The notes beneath the pieces are model-generated. The model saw only the letters and a list, made by a program, of their open reading frames with translations, made no database searches and was not told where the DNA came from. This document shows, piece after piece, positions 25,899-39,724 of a stretch of DNA of 64,000 bases. The translations under genes were made by a program, and so were the position numbers. The stretch is from Lingula anatina (lineage: Eukaryota; Brachiopoda; Lingulata; Lingulida; Lingulidae): contig NW_019775475.1 of the NCBI RefSeq assembly GCF_001039355.2, positions 296,824 through 360,823 on the forward strand, read 5' to 3'. Position 1 is the stretch's first letter, and every line of letters starts with the position of its first letter.

Positions 25899-26797
25899 AG
25901 TGCATTTGAAGTCTGTCGTCTGTTTTACTGGATTTGTTGACAGTGCGGAAGCATTTGAAAATCGTTTGGTGGTCAACCGATCACAAAGATATCTTCTTAT
26001 CTGTAGTCCTTCTTTTCTAATTGAGCACAGAAAACTATTGTTTTAATTATGTTCTTACATGCTTACACTATGACTACAAAAATCCAATCAAATTCTTTCA
26101 GCCTGACGATAACTGCCCCGCAGTAAATTCGACGTCCTCTCGTACTTCAACGTTCCGTTTTATCAAGAGAAGAAGGCGATCTTTAAAGTGTCCACTAGCG
26201 TCCAACCTTGACCACTTTTCTAACTCCTTGTCCAGTTTTGGCAGCGTTCGACTTGTTTATGCCTTGGAGGTCGCCTTCGCTGCGGCACCTGTTTAACATA
26301 CAAGTACGGCGTTAAATGTGCATAATACGACAATTCACATGTTGAAACATTGGGTAAACATAAATCATTGAAATTGCTAGCAACAGAACAATAACGGGCC
26401 ACGTTCTTTAAGTTCAGAGGCTCTCTGTTCACAGGTGACGAGGCAGCCAAAGAAGTTAGGCCGCCTGTTGTTATACTTAAAGAGCAAACTTAAAAGGAAT
26501 ATTTGTTCAGACAATTTGGGAAATCTATGCGTCATAACGGGATTTGACGGAACGGGCACTTTATTAAGAGGATAAATCATTTCAAATGATTAACCTGGAG
26601 AGGTGAATTCAACCGCGTTGACAGAAGGAGACCATGATTTTGAAAGTTTAATAGGTCCGGGGACACAGAATGTTTTTTTTTAGGTGGGGGGGGGGGGGGG
26701 GAAAGTCTGTCCATCACCCATCGCGCACGAACGACATTTTTTCACGATCGCTCAAACAGGCATTATCACACACGGGCACGCGCAAACTTAGATAAGC

Positions 26798-26830
26798 TCA
26801 CACAAACAAACAAACAAACAAACAAACAAA
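26798..26830. repeat. (AAAC)n microsatellite
   Basis: Eight or so tetranucleotide units. Confidence 0.85.
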
Positions 26831-27331
26831 AATCTGGGGAAAGGGTTCCTAAACGTGACAAATCCTGTAGTATGATAACCAAGTCCTTCTTCTTTTGTCT
26901 TATGTTATGCATACAGTCATGTTTTACACTTAACTTCGGGGTTATCATTATAGATCGTGTTGACGAAAACAAGCAATGTAACACGTACCATAAAGACCTT
27001 ATTTGTAATTCGAGAGAGGGCATTGTCAGCGGTCACCTACTAAAAACATCGCGTCCCCGAGCGAAACTCACTGACCGGAAAAAAACAGCTCCCTGTTTAC
27101 ATATCAACTATACTTACTGCATTTACACTCAGTAAATGCATTTCATTTAATTAATCACGCCACGAATAACGCTCAAAATAAAACGAAAGGAAATTTCGTT
27201 TATTCTAAACATGAAGCATGTAATACCTATAAGACATTAGTATATATAAGAAGTAATTCATTTAGCTTGATTAAGCTGTTGGACTGTGGTAATAGAAAGA
27301 TAAAGCAGAAATTGCCTTGACTTATAGACCC

Positions 27332-27523
27332 CATTCCCAGAGATTTAGATCGAGTCAACTAGATCGACCTAACTCCCTGGGGGTTAACGCTAAATAGCTG
27401 TCAGAAAAGTTAATTACCCCCTTCCAGCTTGTAGTAGGCGGGACGGTCATTTAAGCCGGATAAACTGACAGTAATCTAGTGAGACTCCCCACGGGGATGA
27501 TCGATCTAAAATCTATGGGAATG
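27332..27523. mobile_element. MITE with CATTCCCAGAGATTTAGATCGA termini family
   Basis: Left end CATTCCCAGAGATTTAGATC. The right end on the complement is CATTCCCATAGATTTTAGAT, so inverted repeats of about 22 bp with one indel. Inner pairs CTAACTCCCTGGGG and GTGAGACTCCCC are shared with a relative at 62350-62570. Confidence 0.7.
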
Positions 27524-27779
27524 CGCCCATAGACAGTGTATAACTAGGAAGGCTCTGAAGAGAAGAGGGGTACTATCATCAAAGTTTGTGCAATTACATC
27601 TTTATGTCTTTTTTAATATTTTTAATCTTTTTTAAATTCATAATGGGGATCACCTTATAAAAATAACTTCAGTCCCACCTTAGATCGTGCATGCTATGTA
27701 ATTTTCCTACTAGTATTTTAACTGAAATGCATCTTACACTGTGCCAAAATATGTTACACTCCTACTTTTCCTGCACGTG

Positions 27780-27781
27780 AA

Positions 27782-27826
<45 letters not shown>
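27780..27826. repeat. (ATT)n microsatellite
   Basis: About fifteen ATT units. On the minus strand it follows a tRNA-like block, as expected for a SINE tail. Confidence 0.85.
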
Positions 27827-27828
<2 letters not shown>

Positions 27829-27955
27829 TTTATTTGTGGGGTGGGGAAGGGGATGTCAGGTACCCTTTGCCCATTTATCGCTCAACAATCACCATGTACC
27901 CGTACAACAGCAATGCAATGCGAGCCCATTAGCAGACGCACTGAACCACCTTGAG
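27780..27955 (-). mobile_element. Possible tRNA-derived SINE
   Basis: Read on the minus strand: an A-box-like GTGGTTCAGTGCGTCTGCT, a weak B-box candidate near GTACGGGTACATGG, a short body and an (AAT)n tail. The B box is poor and no target duplication was found. Confidence 0.3.
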
Positions 27956-30900
27956 AATTTGAGAAATTTTGACACGGAGATTGAATTATTTAATTGAACC
28001 GAAATACACCGTGCGTTCGAGCGAATAGAGTTTGTATTTTATTCTGTGTTTACATACACTTAAATTCATAAAGGCCTCGCTTCTGTGGTTTGAGCTTTGT
28101 GTAAACGCCAGTGAGCGTTAAATGAGTTCAAAAAGAAGTCAAATTTACATCAGGGTCCCAACTGTCGAAGTAATTAAATCATGTCACATTGACATGGTAT
28201 AAAAGTATGACACGGAAAACACCCCACAAAGCAAGTGATTTGGAGTGGAGAGTGGGCGAGGGCGAGGGCGGGCGGGGCTGTCAGGGATGTGGGGGCTGGA
28301 ACTGAGGAATCATTGTAGCAGTCCACCTTGTCTAATGTCATTGTTGGAAGTGAACACGGTTGGACATTTCTCAGCGCAATTCCTCCCCGTCACCTGTGTA
28401 GTTACGCATCACATGTTATTTTATACCTCATACCCCTTGTGTAGAGAGGATCACAGACATCATAACAAGAGTCTTCCACTTGTCTTAGTTCGTAGAGGAG
28501 AACACAAGTTTAACACTGGTAGATGCTTATGCCAAGCCAAGATAGGACTACATGTACAAAATCTGTCTAGCTGTCTATCTTAACCAGAGTCCTTATGCAA
28601 AATAAACCCCTCAGGATGGCAGCAGAAGGAAGAAAAGTAGCTCAACATGATAGAGAGCAGATCCAACAATCACACCGCTAACTCAAACACGCAGAATAAG
28701 TAATATGTAAATATACATTCCGATCGTTGTTTTGTCCTCAATATAAGCGCGTTCCTAGCGTTATGATTTGAGACAAGCTTCTACCACAAAGAGGACATAT
28801 ACAAATGAAGAAGCTTTTCAATAGCTAATATCAATATTTAATAGAAGTCTCTTCACACTTCTTCATTATTGTATACCTTATTCTAAATAAGCCCATGAAT
28901 ATTGAATCAGTTGATTAATACTGGGTAATTCAATAATTTTTGTATCTTATATATAATTTTGAGAGAAAGAGAGAGAGCAGCAACAATTCAACAGTTCTCC
29001 GCCGTAATCCCTACGAAACTCGTACACGTACAAGTGCTTAACGAAATATTTAGATACCCTTTATAAGATGCAATTTATCAAACCAAATAATGTTGACAAA
29101 TCTACTCACCCGACGCTGTTCTAGTAGTAGACTCCTTTTTTTCAACTGCATGAAGATCTCAATAAACAACCAGACCCATGGTTACATATACCCCATAGGA
29201 CGAGCAATATACACTCACAATTGTCGTTATAAAGTATTTGATCCGTCTCCATATAAAAGCGACAACCCCCTCACAGAGTATTATTTATGTCAAGTCCACC
29301 GGTAGCTTACTTCAGCAAAGTTTACACAAGTTATTTCTATGGTTCGAATTCAGGTCATCCAGGCAGTTAAAGCACATTGAATTTGACTTAACATGCTCGC
29401 AGTATATTATTAAACGTTTATGCATTTGAAGTGGAAGATAACTGATTTACTTAATTGTCTTGTCTTGATCTATGTGATCTTGGCGCGGTCTAAGTCCGCC
29501 GGGTGTAAACGGGCCTCCGGTTTCATGCTCGGTTCTTCATTTCCGACTTCCGTGTAAATCGATAAAGTTGTCTTTAGTCAAGGAGCGCGGCTAATAGATT
29601 TGCTTTCAGGAACAAATGTGTCATGCATGCTCACCCTGGTTATCACAACGTTAATGATAACGCACTTTTCATTCTTCATCGCTCACTGCGGCCGGTAGAA
29701 GAAGCTAGGGAGGGGTTACAGTCGGGGATAGGATATAGACTATAAAGAGATTGGATAAAGTTCGGATAGGGGATACCGGGGTTCAATTTATGACAAGGTA
29801 ACTATGGGGTAAAAGAATTGATCACATCATTTTGTAAAGTGACCGTATCCAATAGTGCTTAGAAAGCGTCGGCATTGAGTCCAAATGAAATGATTTATCA
29901 TCTTAAAGTAATTTTATTAAAGAGACTTGATAGGGGGCCAACTTTGCCCGGGGTCCAACTAGCCCGGTCTTCCCTATATGCCCCCTCCCCTCATTTACCC
30001 TCCACAGTGGTGCTAATTCATAGTATCTGTTTGATTTTACCCATCGAACGGTTTCATGGGGCTTAAGTTTTGCGAACTTTTGACTGGGAATTCCTTTTAT
30101 TTCATATATATATATTGAATTCTTCGATGGCATGTCAAACAATGCAACTTCTATCCGCTTTAAGGATTAAGTTACTGGAAAGGTCCCAACTTTAAAAGAA
30201 TGTCTGAACCTCCCCCCCCCCCCCGAAAAAAAAAGAAAAAAAAAATGCTGGATTCACTTATTTCAAAATTTATGTAACTACCCTAAATTCAATATGTTTT
30301 TAAAGTTTGACAAAAAATAAAACATTATTACGCTAATATCTTCTCGAGGAAAGCGCATTCTTCCCAATTAAGTCGTCTAAAGTGTCAGTCACAGTGAGAT
30401 CTGTAATAATTAATTACGTATATCACCATTTAATGTGCCTATTGACAATGGCTGTTGATATAAGACTCATTCCAATGGAGTGAGTTCTCATTGAGAAAGG
30501 AGAAAAAATGCGAAAAATCGATGAGTGCATAGCGATAACGCAACACAATATCATGACACTTGTGTCTCTATAACTAATAGTGCATAGATCTTAATACATT
30601 CAATAGGCGTATAATTGGGTTTTAAGGACCTTGGTTTATAGCTGTAAAGACAGTTTCATTTTGTACTTCATTTATTAAGAGTTTCCTGCTTTCTATTAAC
30701 TCTTGTTTGATTTTAAATTCTGTCATGTGTTTCTTTTCACACTAGTATAAATATTACTCTTTAAGTCATTTATCTCTTTACAAATATAAGAAGCATTTCT
30801 TTGCGAGGTTTTCTTTACCAAAATGGAAAAGCGAGCAAGAAAAAAGTGAGATTCAAACTAAAACATTATTTTCATTTTCCGTTGCTATCACCCGTCAGTT

Positions 30901-33900
30901 AAAACTTTGAAATTAGTTTATCAGAAAATTCCTGCTACGGAATTGCGCGGGGCACTACTCTGCTACTTTAAATTGTCAAATTAAGTGCACCATTTAAAAA
31001 CATCCTGAACTTCCTTTTTTAATAGATATGATACACGTGTTGAGATTACTTACGCCACAAAATCATGCAGAGTTATGGCACGTTTTGGCAGTCGCATAGA
31101 TTCGGTTGAACTAAAGAATAAAGCCACTGCAATTTATTAATTTATTTCATTTTTATCTCTTTCTGTTTCTCCCTCCTCTCTCTCTCTGCTCGCACTATGT
31201 GACACTGCGGTTAAGTAACGTAACTTTCTACTCAACAAAAATCCCCAGCAACGCTCTTTATCAGTTGCCTCAGTCAGTACGGTAACATTAGACATCATCT
31301 ACTTATATGATTAATACACTTTGCCAGTTTCTATTAACTCCCCAACCCGGTTCCCGTTGTTATGGAACTTAGCGTCGTGTTTGATTCTCAGTCTGATTCT
31401 TTTCCCGTCGTCTTCTAGTTACAAAGTCAGCCTTATAGGTGCTTAAACCAATTTTGTAGCAGCTACATGTAAAAAGGCCTCTGGTGGAGCATAGCGAATT
31501 CGTACGTTATCAGGACTTTACGCAAACACGTACTGCAGTGACATCCTTAAGGAATACACATAATTCTTTAAACAAGCGTTTGTTTTTGTTATTACGCCAC
31601 GTGGTTCTTGGGTCGCCTAGACTGCGTGATCTCGCTGCTGATTTACGACATTAAAAACTAAACAGTTTCTCGTAAAAAAAAAAAAAAAAAAAAAGACGGA
31701 ACATTTGGGTGGCATTTTGATATTTTATTTCCTCAGTGCGACTGCACCGTTTATAAACTCAACGGTTTATATTATTATAATTTATGAAATTAAATTAAGT
31801 CGTGGTGCGAAAATGTGACCAGGATAATATTTTCGGGCAGTTTTCCAATGAAAATGAGTTCCCTCTTTAAACGTGCCGTTTTCTGCAGGTTCTCAGATAA
31901 AAAAGGCTTGAGAAGACACGTCGTCTAGACTGCCATAACTATTAAACTGCGGCTGGTGTTCGCTTTTTAAGGATACGTTTTTTACACTCATTGTTGACAT
32001 TTAAATTGCGGTTAATTTTTTGGGTAACTTAAATCCAAACTGTGACAGCTGTCAATGAACCGTGTATAATAAGCGGCGCACATTTTATCACATAATGTTT
32101 GTTTTTTTATTATGTCATTTTACGATCCTTGGACCCACTATTTTGGGGATCTCAGACATTAATATGACGTTAATCATCAGCAGAGCACAGGAATAAGTGA
32201 TGACCCGATTTATACTTTCAAACTATGGCAGGGTTGTATGCAAAAGGGGGCGGGGGGGGGGGGCGGGCTGGGGGAGTTTAAAAAAGAAATGCGTTTTTGG
32301 GCTGGAAAAGTTCCGCTATGACACAATGAAATTATGATCTTGGTTTTATGCCAGGTTGGGTCAACTGGGGTGGGTGGGTGGGTGGGTGGGGTAGAAAGGG
32401 TCACTTTTTCAGAAAAATAACCTCCTTTTGAACTCTCCTGCTAGGATCGAACCTGGTACGCTCTGCTGAACGACATCTGATATCCTGTGTCTAATCTTTT
32501 AACATGGCCATATACATATATATAGGCCCTACCCTTGAAACTAGGGAATTGACTAGGTCTGATACTGTTTTAGTTCAGAGGCCAAAACATAGGAAAGTCC
32601 AGGGTTACATGTACAAGGTCAGGGCCTATTCCCTCGCCTCACACTTTTGAACTACCGATTACAACGACGTGAAAATGCTACATGTATCGACCCCTTCCAT
32701 AAACAAAAAGTTAACACTGTCAGTATTTGATAACAAAGGTTACGTCCGTTTTCCAAAAGAACATTAATATGCCACAAACTCTACGATCAATGACACAATT
32801 GACTACGAATTTCACGCTTACCTCTCTTTCTTTTTCTTGCGTATTTCTTTTCTTGAGAAGAACAACACAGAATCGATGTTTCTCCGAGCAGGGAGTTCGG
32901 CCGGGTGAATCCCTGAAATGAGGCTATCAGCGATATGAAGCGGTATCGGCAGCGCAAACACTGTCTACTGAGATACCGGGTCCTCTGATAGTTGCTACAT
33001 GAACATTAAGACGACACAGACGCAAGCTGGATTATTAACTGAAGTCGACACTGGCATAAGAGGATTGGGTGATTCAGGAGATTTCGTGGCACCCTTTGTG
33101 ATAGGTCAAGCCCAGACGTCATTGCCGTTGCTCAGATTTAGACCGGGGAGGAGTTTGTGATCGCGACGAGCCTCGTAGTGACAAAAACTCCCATGGTATT
33201 GATGTCAACAGTCTTGTGAGTTGAAGCGAAAACGAGGCTCAGAGGGTGGAGCTTTCTTCACGTGAACCCGTGTTGTCATGTGCTAACTGATGCAGTGTCG
33301 CTTAATGGTTCCGAATTTTTAGGGACAGGGATATGAAAAAAGTGCAATTATTCACCAAATGATTAAACATATTGACTTATATTTCTGTTGCTTAGCTTAT
33401 CGCTTGTTCAAATGAGGAGAAAGTCGATTCATCTGTGACGCGGGAGCACGAATAAATAACGCTATCAGGAGTTGGTTTTAATCACATTCCGCTGTCTCCC
33501 CCTAGTAACACAGGAGAGGTCCTCGCATAGCTTCAACGAGTAGTGCTTATTTTTAAAACTTTTTCAGCGCATCTGGGTGACACAGCGTTACAGGCAATCT
33601 GCGTCATTGTTGAAACTATTTTTCAGTCTTGAATAACAACAACAATTGCCCTCAAATCCTTTCAGAAATTTCTTTTTATTTGCGATAAACTTCGAAACAA
33701 AGAGTTAACCCCGAGTAAACGCACGGGCCCTTAACTAAAACTGTTCAGTGTTCTACTACAAAGCCGCTTAATGTTTGTCGTGTTTACTAAAAAATGATTC
33801 TCGACTTTTTGCAATACGACAATGAATATTTACAACGGGTATAATGCTACTGCGGTTGTTTATTCAGAATCGAATGTTTATGTACGTGGGTTTATGAAAG

Positions 33901-35956
33901 TGGCCAAAGCACTGCCGTGACCCCGTGAACGCGGGCCCCAGGTTGAGTAAGAGCGCACGACGTTACATAGACAATAGTTTATAGTTTAAAGTCAAAACTT
34001 TTAATGAAAAAAATAAGATTTATCTTCAATTGCAACTTTGTCCCGAGAAATGAATACCTATACTGTGTAAAACAAGTACGTGTAACTTTGAAAGAAATGC
34101 CAACTTATCCGTCATGTTCATTTCAAAAACCGCTCTTTGTTTTTACGGACAGTCGTGACGTCATTATGTACATATCGTGATTACGTCGTGAGAGCCCAAT
34201 ATTTGTTTGTGCCTCTTACTTAGTAAGCCTGAAGGTTATCCGTGTTTATTTATGCGATTATTTCGTCAATCCAAGGGTAAATGACTAGCGATTGTTTATC
34301 ACTACAGTTTTTCCTCATTTGGTTCCTGTCGGCTTATTCGAATTCTACATTGGTGAACATTTAAGACTGGAAATTGTCAAAAGATCAGTTGAAAGATACG
34401 TTTTTTCCTTTAAAGTTACAATAATCATGCACGTATAAGCACGGTACGGTATCCGGCGTCAACGAACGACTTCTGACCTTCTCGCATTTTATTTATGTTA
34501 AATGGTAAACAACATGGTAACCGAATCTTGTCAGTAATTATGAAGCGCCTCCTCCCCAATATCTTTTCTAGGACGCCTCCATTTATAAGAAATATCGGTA
34601 GCACAAGAATTAAAGGGCCATATTTTTGTTAGAATAAGCCAAATTTGTGGATGTTAGAATTAAATGAATTATTTCACCTATTTTATAACGACATAGGCAT
34701 TGTTCATATTTGATCCCAATGGTGTCTTCATCTCAGTCGACTGCTGCTGATTTATTCTTCGTCGAAATAGACTAAAATTGTGGTCTTAAATTTTTGACTG
34801 ATTTCAGTCTAATGTTCTTCTTTGAAAAGGCCCCAGGTCTCGGCAAAGTCATCGTCAGATGCCCCGGGACTATCCACGCTTCATTCGTCACCAATACCTT
34901 GGACGATTAGGGTCACGGGCGGGGTCGTCCTATTCAAGGCATAACGTGAAAGAAGTGCCGCTATTGTGCCGTTAGCGATAGCTGCTTGTTATTCAGTCAA
35001 ATAATGCGCATAATAGCGGACTGTTGTGATTTTTGCTATGGCATCTTTTTACCTCGGAGATTTAAAGGGCGTTAACAAACGCGGGACATAATGAGAAGCT
35101 ATAAATCATTTGTCGCTGAGTCCAGGGTTTCGCGGTTTCAAATGGGGTAACTATTTCACGTTTTGTTCCGAGTCTCTGGGGCTGGGTTAAGTCGTTTTTG
35201 TTCCCTTCCCGTGATTAGTTCGGGCGACAAGAGCCACTGTTGTGTAGTAAACACAGCTGTGTTGTCGTATTACAGTGAAGTTGACCGGTGTCACTGATCT
35301 GTCAGTGTTTGTCAACAAGGAGACAAATGTGAAGTCAGGGGGACAATCGTAAGGGTCAGCAAAGGTCGCGAGGGAGGCTCGCGCAGCGACTTGTCCTTTC
35401 GCGAGTGATTTAACATTAGCACACACAGCTGTGAAAATCAAGTCTGACTTTTCTTCTCGTTCAGCATTTTGGAAAAAGTTAGGAATGTGATGTACACCTC
35501 ATTAAAGCTTTTATGCAAGAATTTCAGTAAATTCGGTTCATGAAGTCCGCGAGTAGTAAATATGTACCTATATATGGATGGGTAGCGTGGCATGTAATTT
35601 TGTGCTTAATACGTTTTGGCTCATCAAAGTATAATTCTATCATTTCAAAGCAAATATTTATTCCTATTTTCGAGATTTAGATTAATAATGGGCTTCAAGA
35701 TTTGTTGACTCAACAGAGAGTACTTGGCCTATTTCAAACACAAAACAATGAACATCGATTCCACAAAATAAAAGCCTTGTCTTGTCTGTTGCATCCTTGC
35801 CATGGGCAACTGGACATTATATGCTAAATATCGTGCTATCACCCGGTGTTATCTCAGTTTTTCAACAACTAAATTAAAACATCGGAACACATGAGGCACT
35901 TTTCTACATTCTCAACACAAGAGAGCTAACGTCACAGATATATTATAACCTGGAAG

Positions 35957-38485
35957 ATGGAATTTCATGTACAATTTTACTTGCTTTCCATCTGCTGCAT
36001 GCTTTATCCACAGGCCGAAACTGCGTTTCAAGCAAGATCCTTTAAGATACAGCGTAGCTTCAGATTGGCAGATGGCGTGTCGAACGGGGAGATACCTACG
36101 GCGTATCAGGTGCTTTCTGTGGCAGATTGCGCTCTTCTCTGCCTTCGTCTAACTCCTGCCACTTGTAGATCGGTCAGCTACCGCAGGGACAATAGGATGT
36201 GTCACGTAAATAACAGGGTAGCCGGCGACTCAGTTGGTGTGGAAGTCGTTGCAGATGAAAATTGGGATTATCTGTTTGATAAAATAGGTGCGTCTAGATA
36301 AGCACATAACGTTTCTAGGTAGTTTTTTCAACTTTAAAAATTATTTTCTATTTATTTTTATTTTTTTAAATCAGAACTGTCCCTGTGACATCACTTGAAG
36401 AACGGATTCTTGTTGAAGTTCATCTATTTAAAGTTGGCAATATTTGATAGATTCAACATCAAATCAATACATCAGTGTTAAAATAACTTTAATTTTAAAT
36501 ATTAAAAACAAAAAAATTAAAAATAAAAAAATATATTCAGTTTTTTCTTTTGTAACATCTGTGAGAAAGGACCAGAATTTCGTTTATCAAGCGATCGAAT
36601 ATAACAAGAGCTTTGGTATCTCAGTCACGATCCGTGTTTTATTCTTTTTATTTGGCCAATCAATGGTTTTCATAAATTATTCAACAGTCCGTACAAGAGA
36701 GGTCTTTAAATAATAAGAAAAGGTACTCTATATTTGTCTTCTTAGCTGCATCATGTTCGGATTGGAAGAAGTTAACTGACACTAGCGGCCTCTATTGGGT
36801 TGACCAGGATGGCGCCGGTGGCGTGAGCGCTTTTGAGGTGTACTGTGACATGTCAACCACTCCCCCCACTGTGTCCTTCCATCATGATCATGAAGAGAGG
36901 ACCCGGGTGAAGGACTACGACCCACCACTGTCTTATTCAGTCACGCTGTCATATGGGGGTAATTGCTACTATTGGGCATAGCACGTTGTAGAGGCAACCC
37001 TTTTGTTGCCCTACGTTTTTTTCACGCATTACATGAAAGGGATAACGTATGAGATTCATATTTCACGATAAAACATTGCAAACAACCTATTTAAATACAA
37101 TATATTCCATTTTCCACTAAAACAGCCAAAGCCAAAACGAAGAGCTTTTGTCCCTTTAATATTCTCTTTTGTGCACGTGTAAGGTCAGAACTCATTTTCT
37201 GGACAGTGAAAATCCCCAACTCTTGCATTTCCATGGTGCTATTTGAACGTGTAATGATTGCAGAATCTCAAAAACTTATATTGCAAAGAACATTATCGTT
37301 TAGTGAGCGTGCAACAAATATGACCACCTATATTTTGAAAGAAGAAGTTAAAGGTTAATATACCTAGTATTTAGAAAATTCTGCAATTGGAAATATTACC
37401 TATAATTCGTTGTGCCTGTACGTGAAAAAAAAACAGCATAATATCAAGAGTTACATATTTTAAAAATATTTTAGATTTTATATATTCTGCTAGCTGTATT
37501 TTTTTTTTAAATAAAAGTGATTGTCGCTTTAATGTAAAGTGTAATGAACAATATTAATTGATGTTAGACTTTATGTTGTTTACTGCATGTTGCTATTCTT
37601 CTTCTTCTCCTTATTAGACATGAGACAAGTTGCGCGCAAAAAGAAAATTCCGAAAAATGACCAAACAAACACACAAACATTGTAAACAATTTATTTTGCA
37701 GTAAGTTTGGAGCAAATAGCAGCATATGTGGACAGGGACGAGACCAGCTGCTCACAGTACATGAAATACGAATGCTTTAACTCAGTCCTCTACTCTGGTA
37801 TGGGTATTCTATACGGTGCATGGTATGACCGCCACGGCCAAGTGGCGCCATTTTGGGCTGGTGGTGACCCCAACGGCACCATGGCGAACTGCGCATGCTC
37901 AAGAAATGATTCTTGCGCAGGCGTAGGTAAGTAGAGTGCTTCTTCAAGACGCATGTGTCACTTACTATCAAGTCAATATTTTCAGACATTTTGAGAATTA
38001 TACAATGATTTTATGAAATGTTTAGAGGTAAGATGATATGTCGTAGTGGTGTTAACTGATCATGACGTCAAGTACATTGTACTGCATTGAGTTAAACTGG
38101 ATTATCATAGGCTTTCGCTGCTAATTGAAAAATGATCGAGCATGGCACTCGGATTAAGATATATAGTAAAAGAAATGGATATTTGTGAGAAAGTACCACA
38201 TTCTTCACGCGGTCCGAAGCTTGAAGAACGGAATTTTGGTCCTTTCTCACAAATATACAAGGGTATTTAATTTCCTTTAACACTGATGTATTAATTTGAT
38301 GTTGTTAACAATAAATATCTTTTACCATCAGGCTGCAACTGTAACAAAAACGACCTCATCTGGCGATCGGACGAGGGGGTCATCACTGAGTCCAATTACC
38401 TACCCATCTCTGTCGTCAAGTTCGGAGACACAGGGGGAACTGAAGAAGGCTATCATACAGTTGGTCCAGTGATCTGCCGTGGATA
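35957..38485 (+). CDS. Secreted PAN/apple plus fibrinogen-like protein, contactin-associated-protein type (paralogue 1)
   Basis: Four exons: 35957-36287, 36746-36958, 37702-37926, 38332-38485 (TAA). Every intron is phase 1 with GT/AG ends; about 307 residues. ATG 35957 opens a hydrophobic signal peptide (FYLLSICCML). Exon 1 then gives an apple/PAN-like domain with CALLCLRLTPATCRSVSY and CHVN. Exons 2-4 read through the fibrinogen-like and following region of the neurexin-IV/CNTNAP family: CSDWKKL...YWVDQDGAGGVSAF, YCDMSTTP, SFHHDHEERTRV, AAYVDRDETSCSQYMKYEC, PFWAGGDPNGT, CACS, CNCNKNDLIWRSDEGVIT, FGDTGG and GPVICRG. There is no transmembrane segment and no laminin-G or EGF. A compact secreted protein with likely carbohydrate or protein binding; function unknown. 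Confidence 0.88.
38179..38257. repeat. Short inverted-repeat element (TATTTGTGAGAAAG ends)
   Basis: Left ATATTTGTGAGAAAG and right CTTTCTCACAAATAT flank about 50 bp, inside intron 3 of paralogue 1. Related half-sites occur at about 36563 and 47497. Probably a MITE remnant. Confidence 0.6.
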
Positions 38486-38551
38486 AGAGACGGGCCATTA
38501 GGAACACTAATGAGGATTGAGCGAGAAAATTAAATGTGGATTGGTTGATCT

Positions 38552-38710
38552 TAGCCAGCAATTTCAAATGGGGGGGGGGGGGGTCGTTTTCTGAAAAAGT
38601 GGACCTTTTACCATAAAATCAACTTGTACCTTGATCAAATTTTATCCAGGACCTTTTCCCAGTAAAAAGGGCGGTTCTTTCGAACCCCCTGAACCCCCTG
38701 GCTTCGGGTC
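38552..38710. mobile_element. MITE remnant related to 921-1089
   Basis: Shares the AGCCAGCAATTTCAAA start, a G-run, TGAAAAAGTGGACCTTTT, and a GGTTCTTTCGAACCCCC...CCCTGGCT end. The outer GGCCCG is lost on the left. Confidence 0.7.
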
Positions 38711-39090
38711 TGCACTCGCACATGTATATAAAAGTGGACGATGTTCTTTCATTGTTAGTTATTAAATGTACGTGCCCTGAATTGCATATGCAGGACACAC
38801 CAAGCATCTTCTCTTTGCAATTAATACTAATTAAATTTCGACCAATTGTTGTCAAGTGCTGATATATCGGCTTGCTAAATGTAAGTTCCGGTATCTCTGC
38901 AGAGTTATTTATATTTCTCATTCGTAGTTCATTGTTAATGGACTTTAGAAATCGCACACCTCCATTTTGTTATATGCATATGTATTTGTGAGAGGGGGGC
39001 ATCATTGTTAATGGACTTTAGAAATCGCACACCTCCATATGCATTTTGTTATATATATGCATATGTATTTGTGAGAGGGGAGGGGCAAAA
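38649..39090. repeat. Haplotype block A, copy before the gap
   Basis: Appears again base for base, as far as I compared, at 39725-40166. Contains two tandem units of a roughly 75-bp sequence starting CATTGTTAATGGACTTTAG. Confidence 0.9.
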
Positions 39091-39522
39091 AGATGACTAG
39101 TAATACGACCGTAATCGCAACTTGTTGTCGTAAGCGACAACAATAACATTTATAATAAAAGGGAACACTTGGCCTAGTTTTTTGTCTACAAACAGCAGCA
39201 CTTCTTTTAATGCAAGCGATTTTGCTACCTTGTTATTATATAAGAGACATACACTCCAGTGATTCCAAAGCCCTGTCGCCCACAGGCGCAAATTTTCCTG
39301 TCTAGTTCACCTGTGCCATGGGCGGAGCATATGAGCGAATTTAGGTGGATGACATAGGTACTTTTACTGTCTTTTGGATTTTCTCAACTTTATTTTGGTA
39401 ACCGGACAGGGATACTGCCCAACCAAGAACTATATGACAATTTTCAGCCTTACTTAGTGGAAGCATATCAAGATTTTTCTGAGTATTTCTGACCGATTTC
39501 TGGAGACCGTGTGAACCTCCTC
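39091..39522. repeat. Haplotype block B, copy before the gap
   Basis: 432 bp, repeated at 41993-42424 with only a handful of substitutions. Here it follows block A directly. Confidence 0.9.
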
Positions 39523-39724
39523 NNNNNNNNNNNNNNNNNNNNNNNNNNNNNNNNNNNNNNNNNNNNNNNNNNNNNNNNNNNNNNNNNNNNNNNNNNNNNN
39601 NNNNNNNNNNNNNNNNNNNNNNNNNNNNNNNNNNNNNNNNNNNNNNNNNNNNNNNNNNNNNNNNNNNNNNNNNNNNNNNNNNNNNNNNNNNNNNNNNNNN
39701 NNNNNNNNNNNNNNNNNNNNNNNN
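39523..39724. other. Assembly gap, 202 N
   Basis: Unsequenced spacer. Its right neighbour restarts block A. Confidence 1.

Larger units (their letters stand above)
25899..35956. other. Ten-kilobase intergenic region without a convincing gene
   Basis: Lies upstream of both the minus-strand CARD gene and the plus-strand PAN/CNTNAP-like gene, so promoters of both should sit at its ends. It holds an orphan coding-like block at 26098-26256 (-), (AAAC)n at 26798, a MITE at 27332-27523, a possible SINE with an ATT tail at 27780-27950, homopolymer G and C runs (26684, 30211, 32248) and a (GGGT)n patch near 32370. The stretch 28.0-35.9 kb shows nothing I can name. Confidence 0.5.

Noticed and set aside
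32400-32480. tRNA-like GGTTCGATCC on the minus strand near 32440
   Set aside because: A B-box-like word only; the flanks do not fold into acceptor, D or anticodon arms and no A box is correctly spaced.
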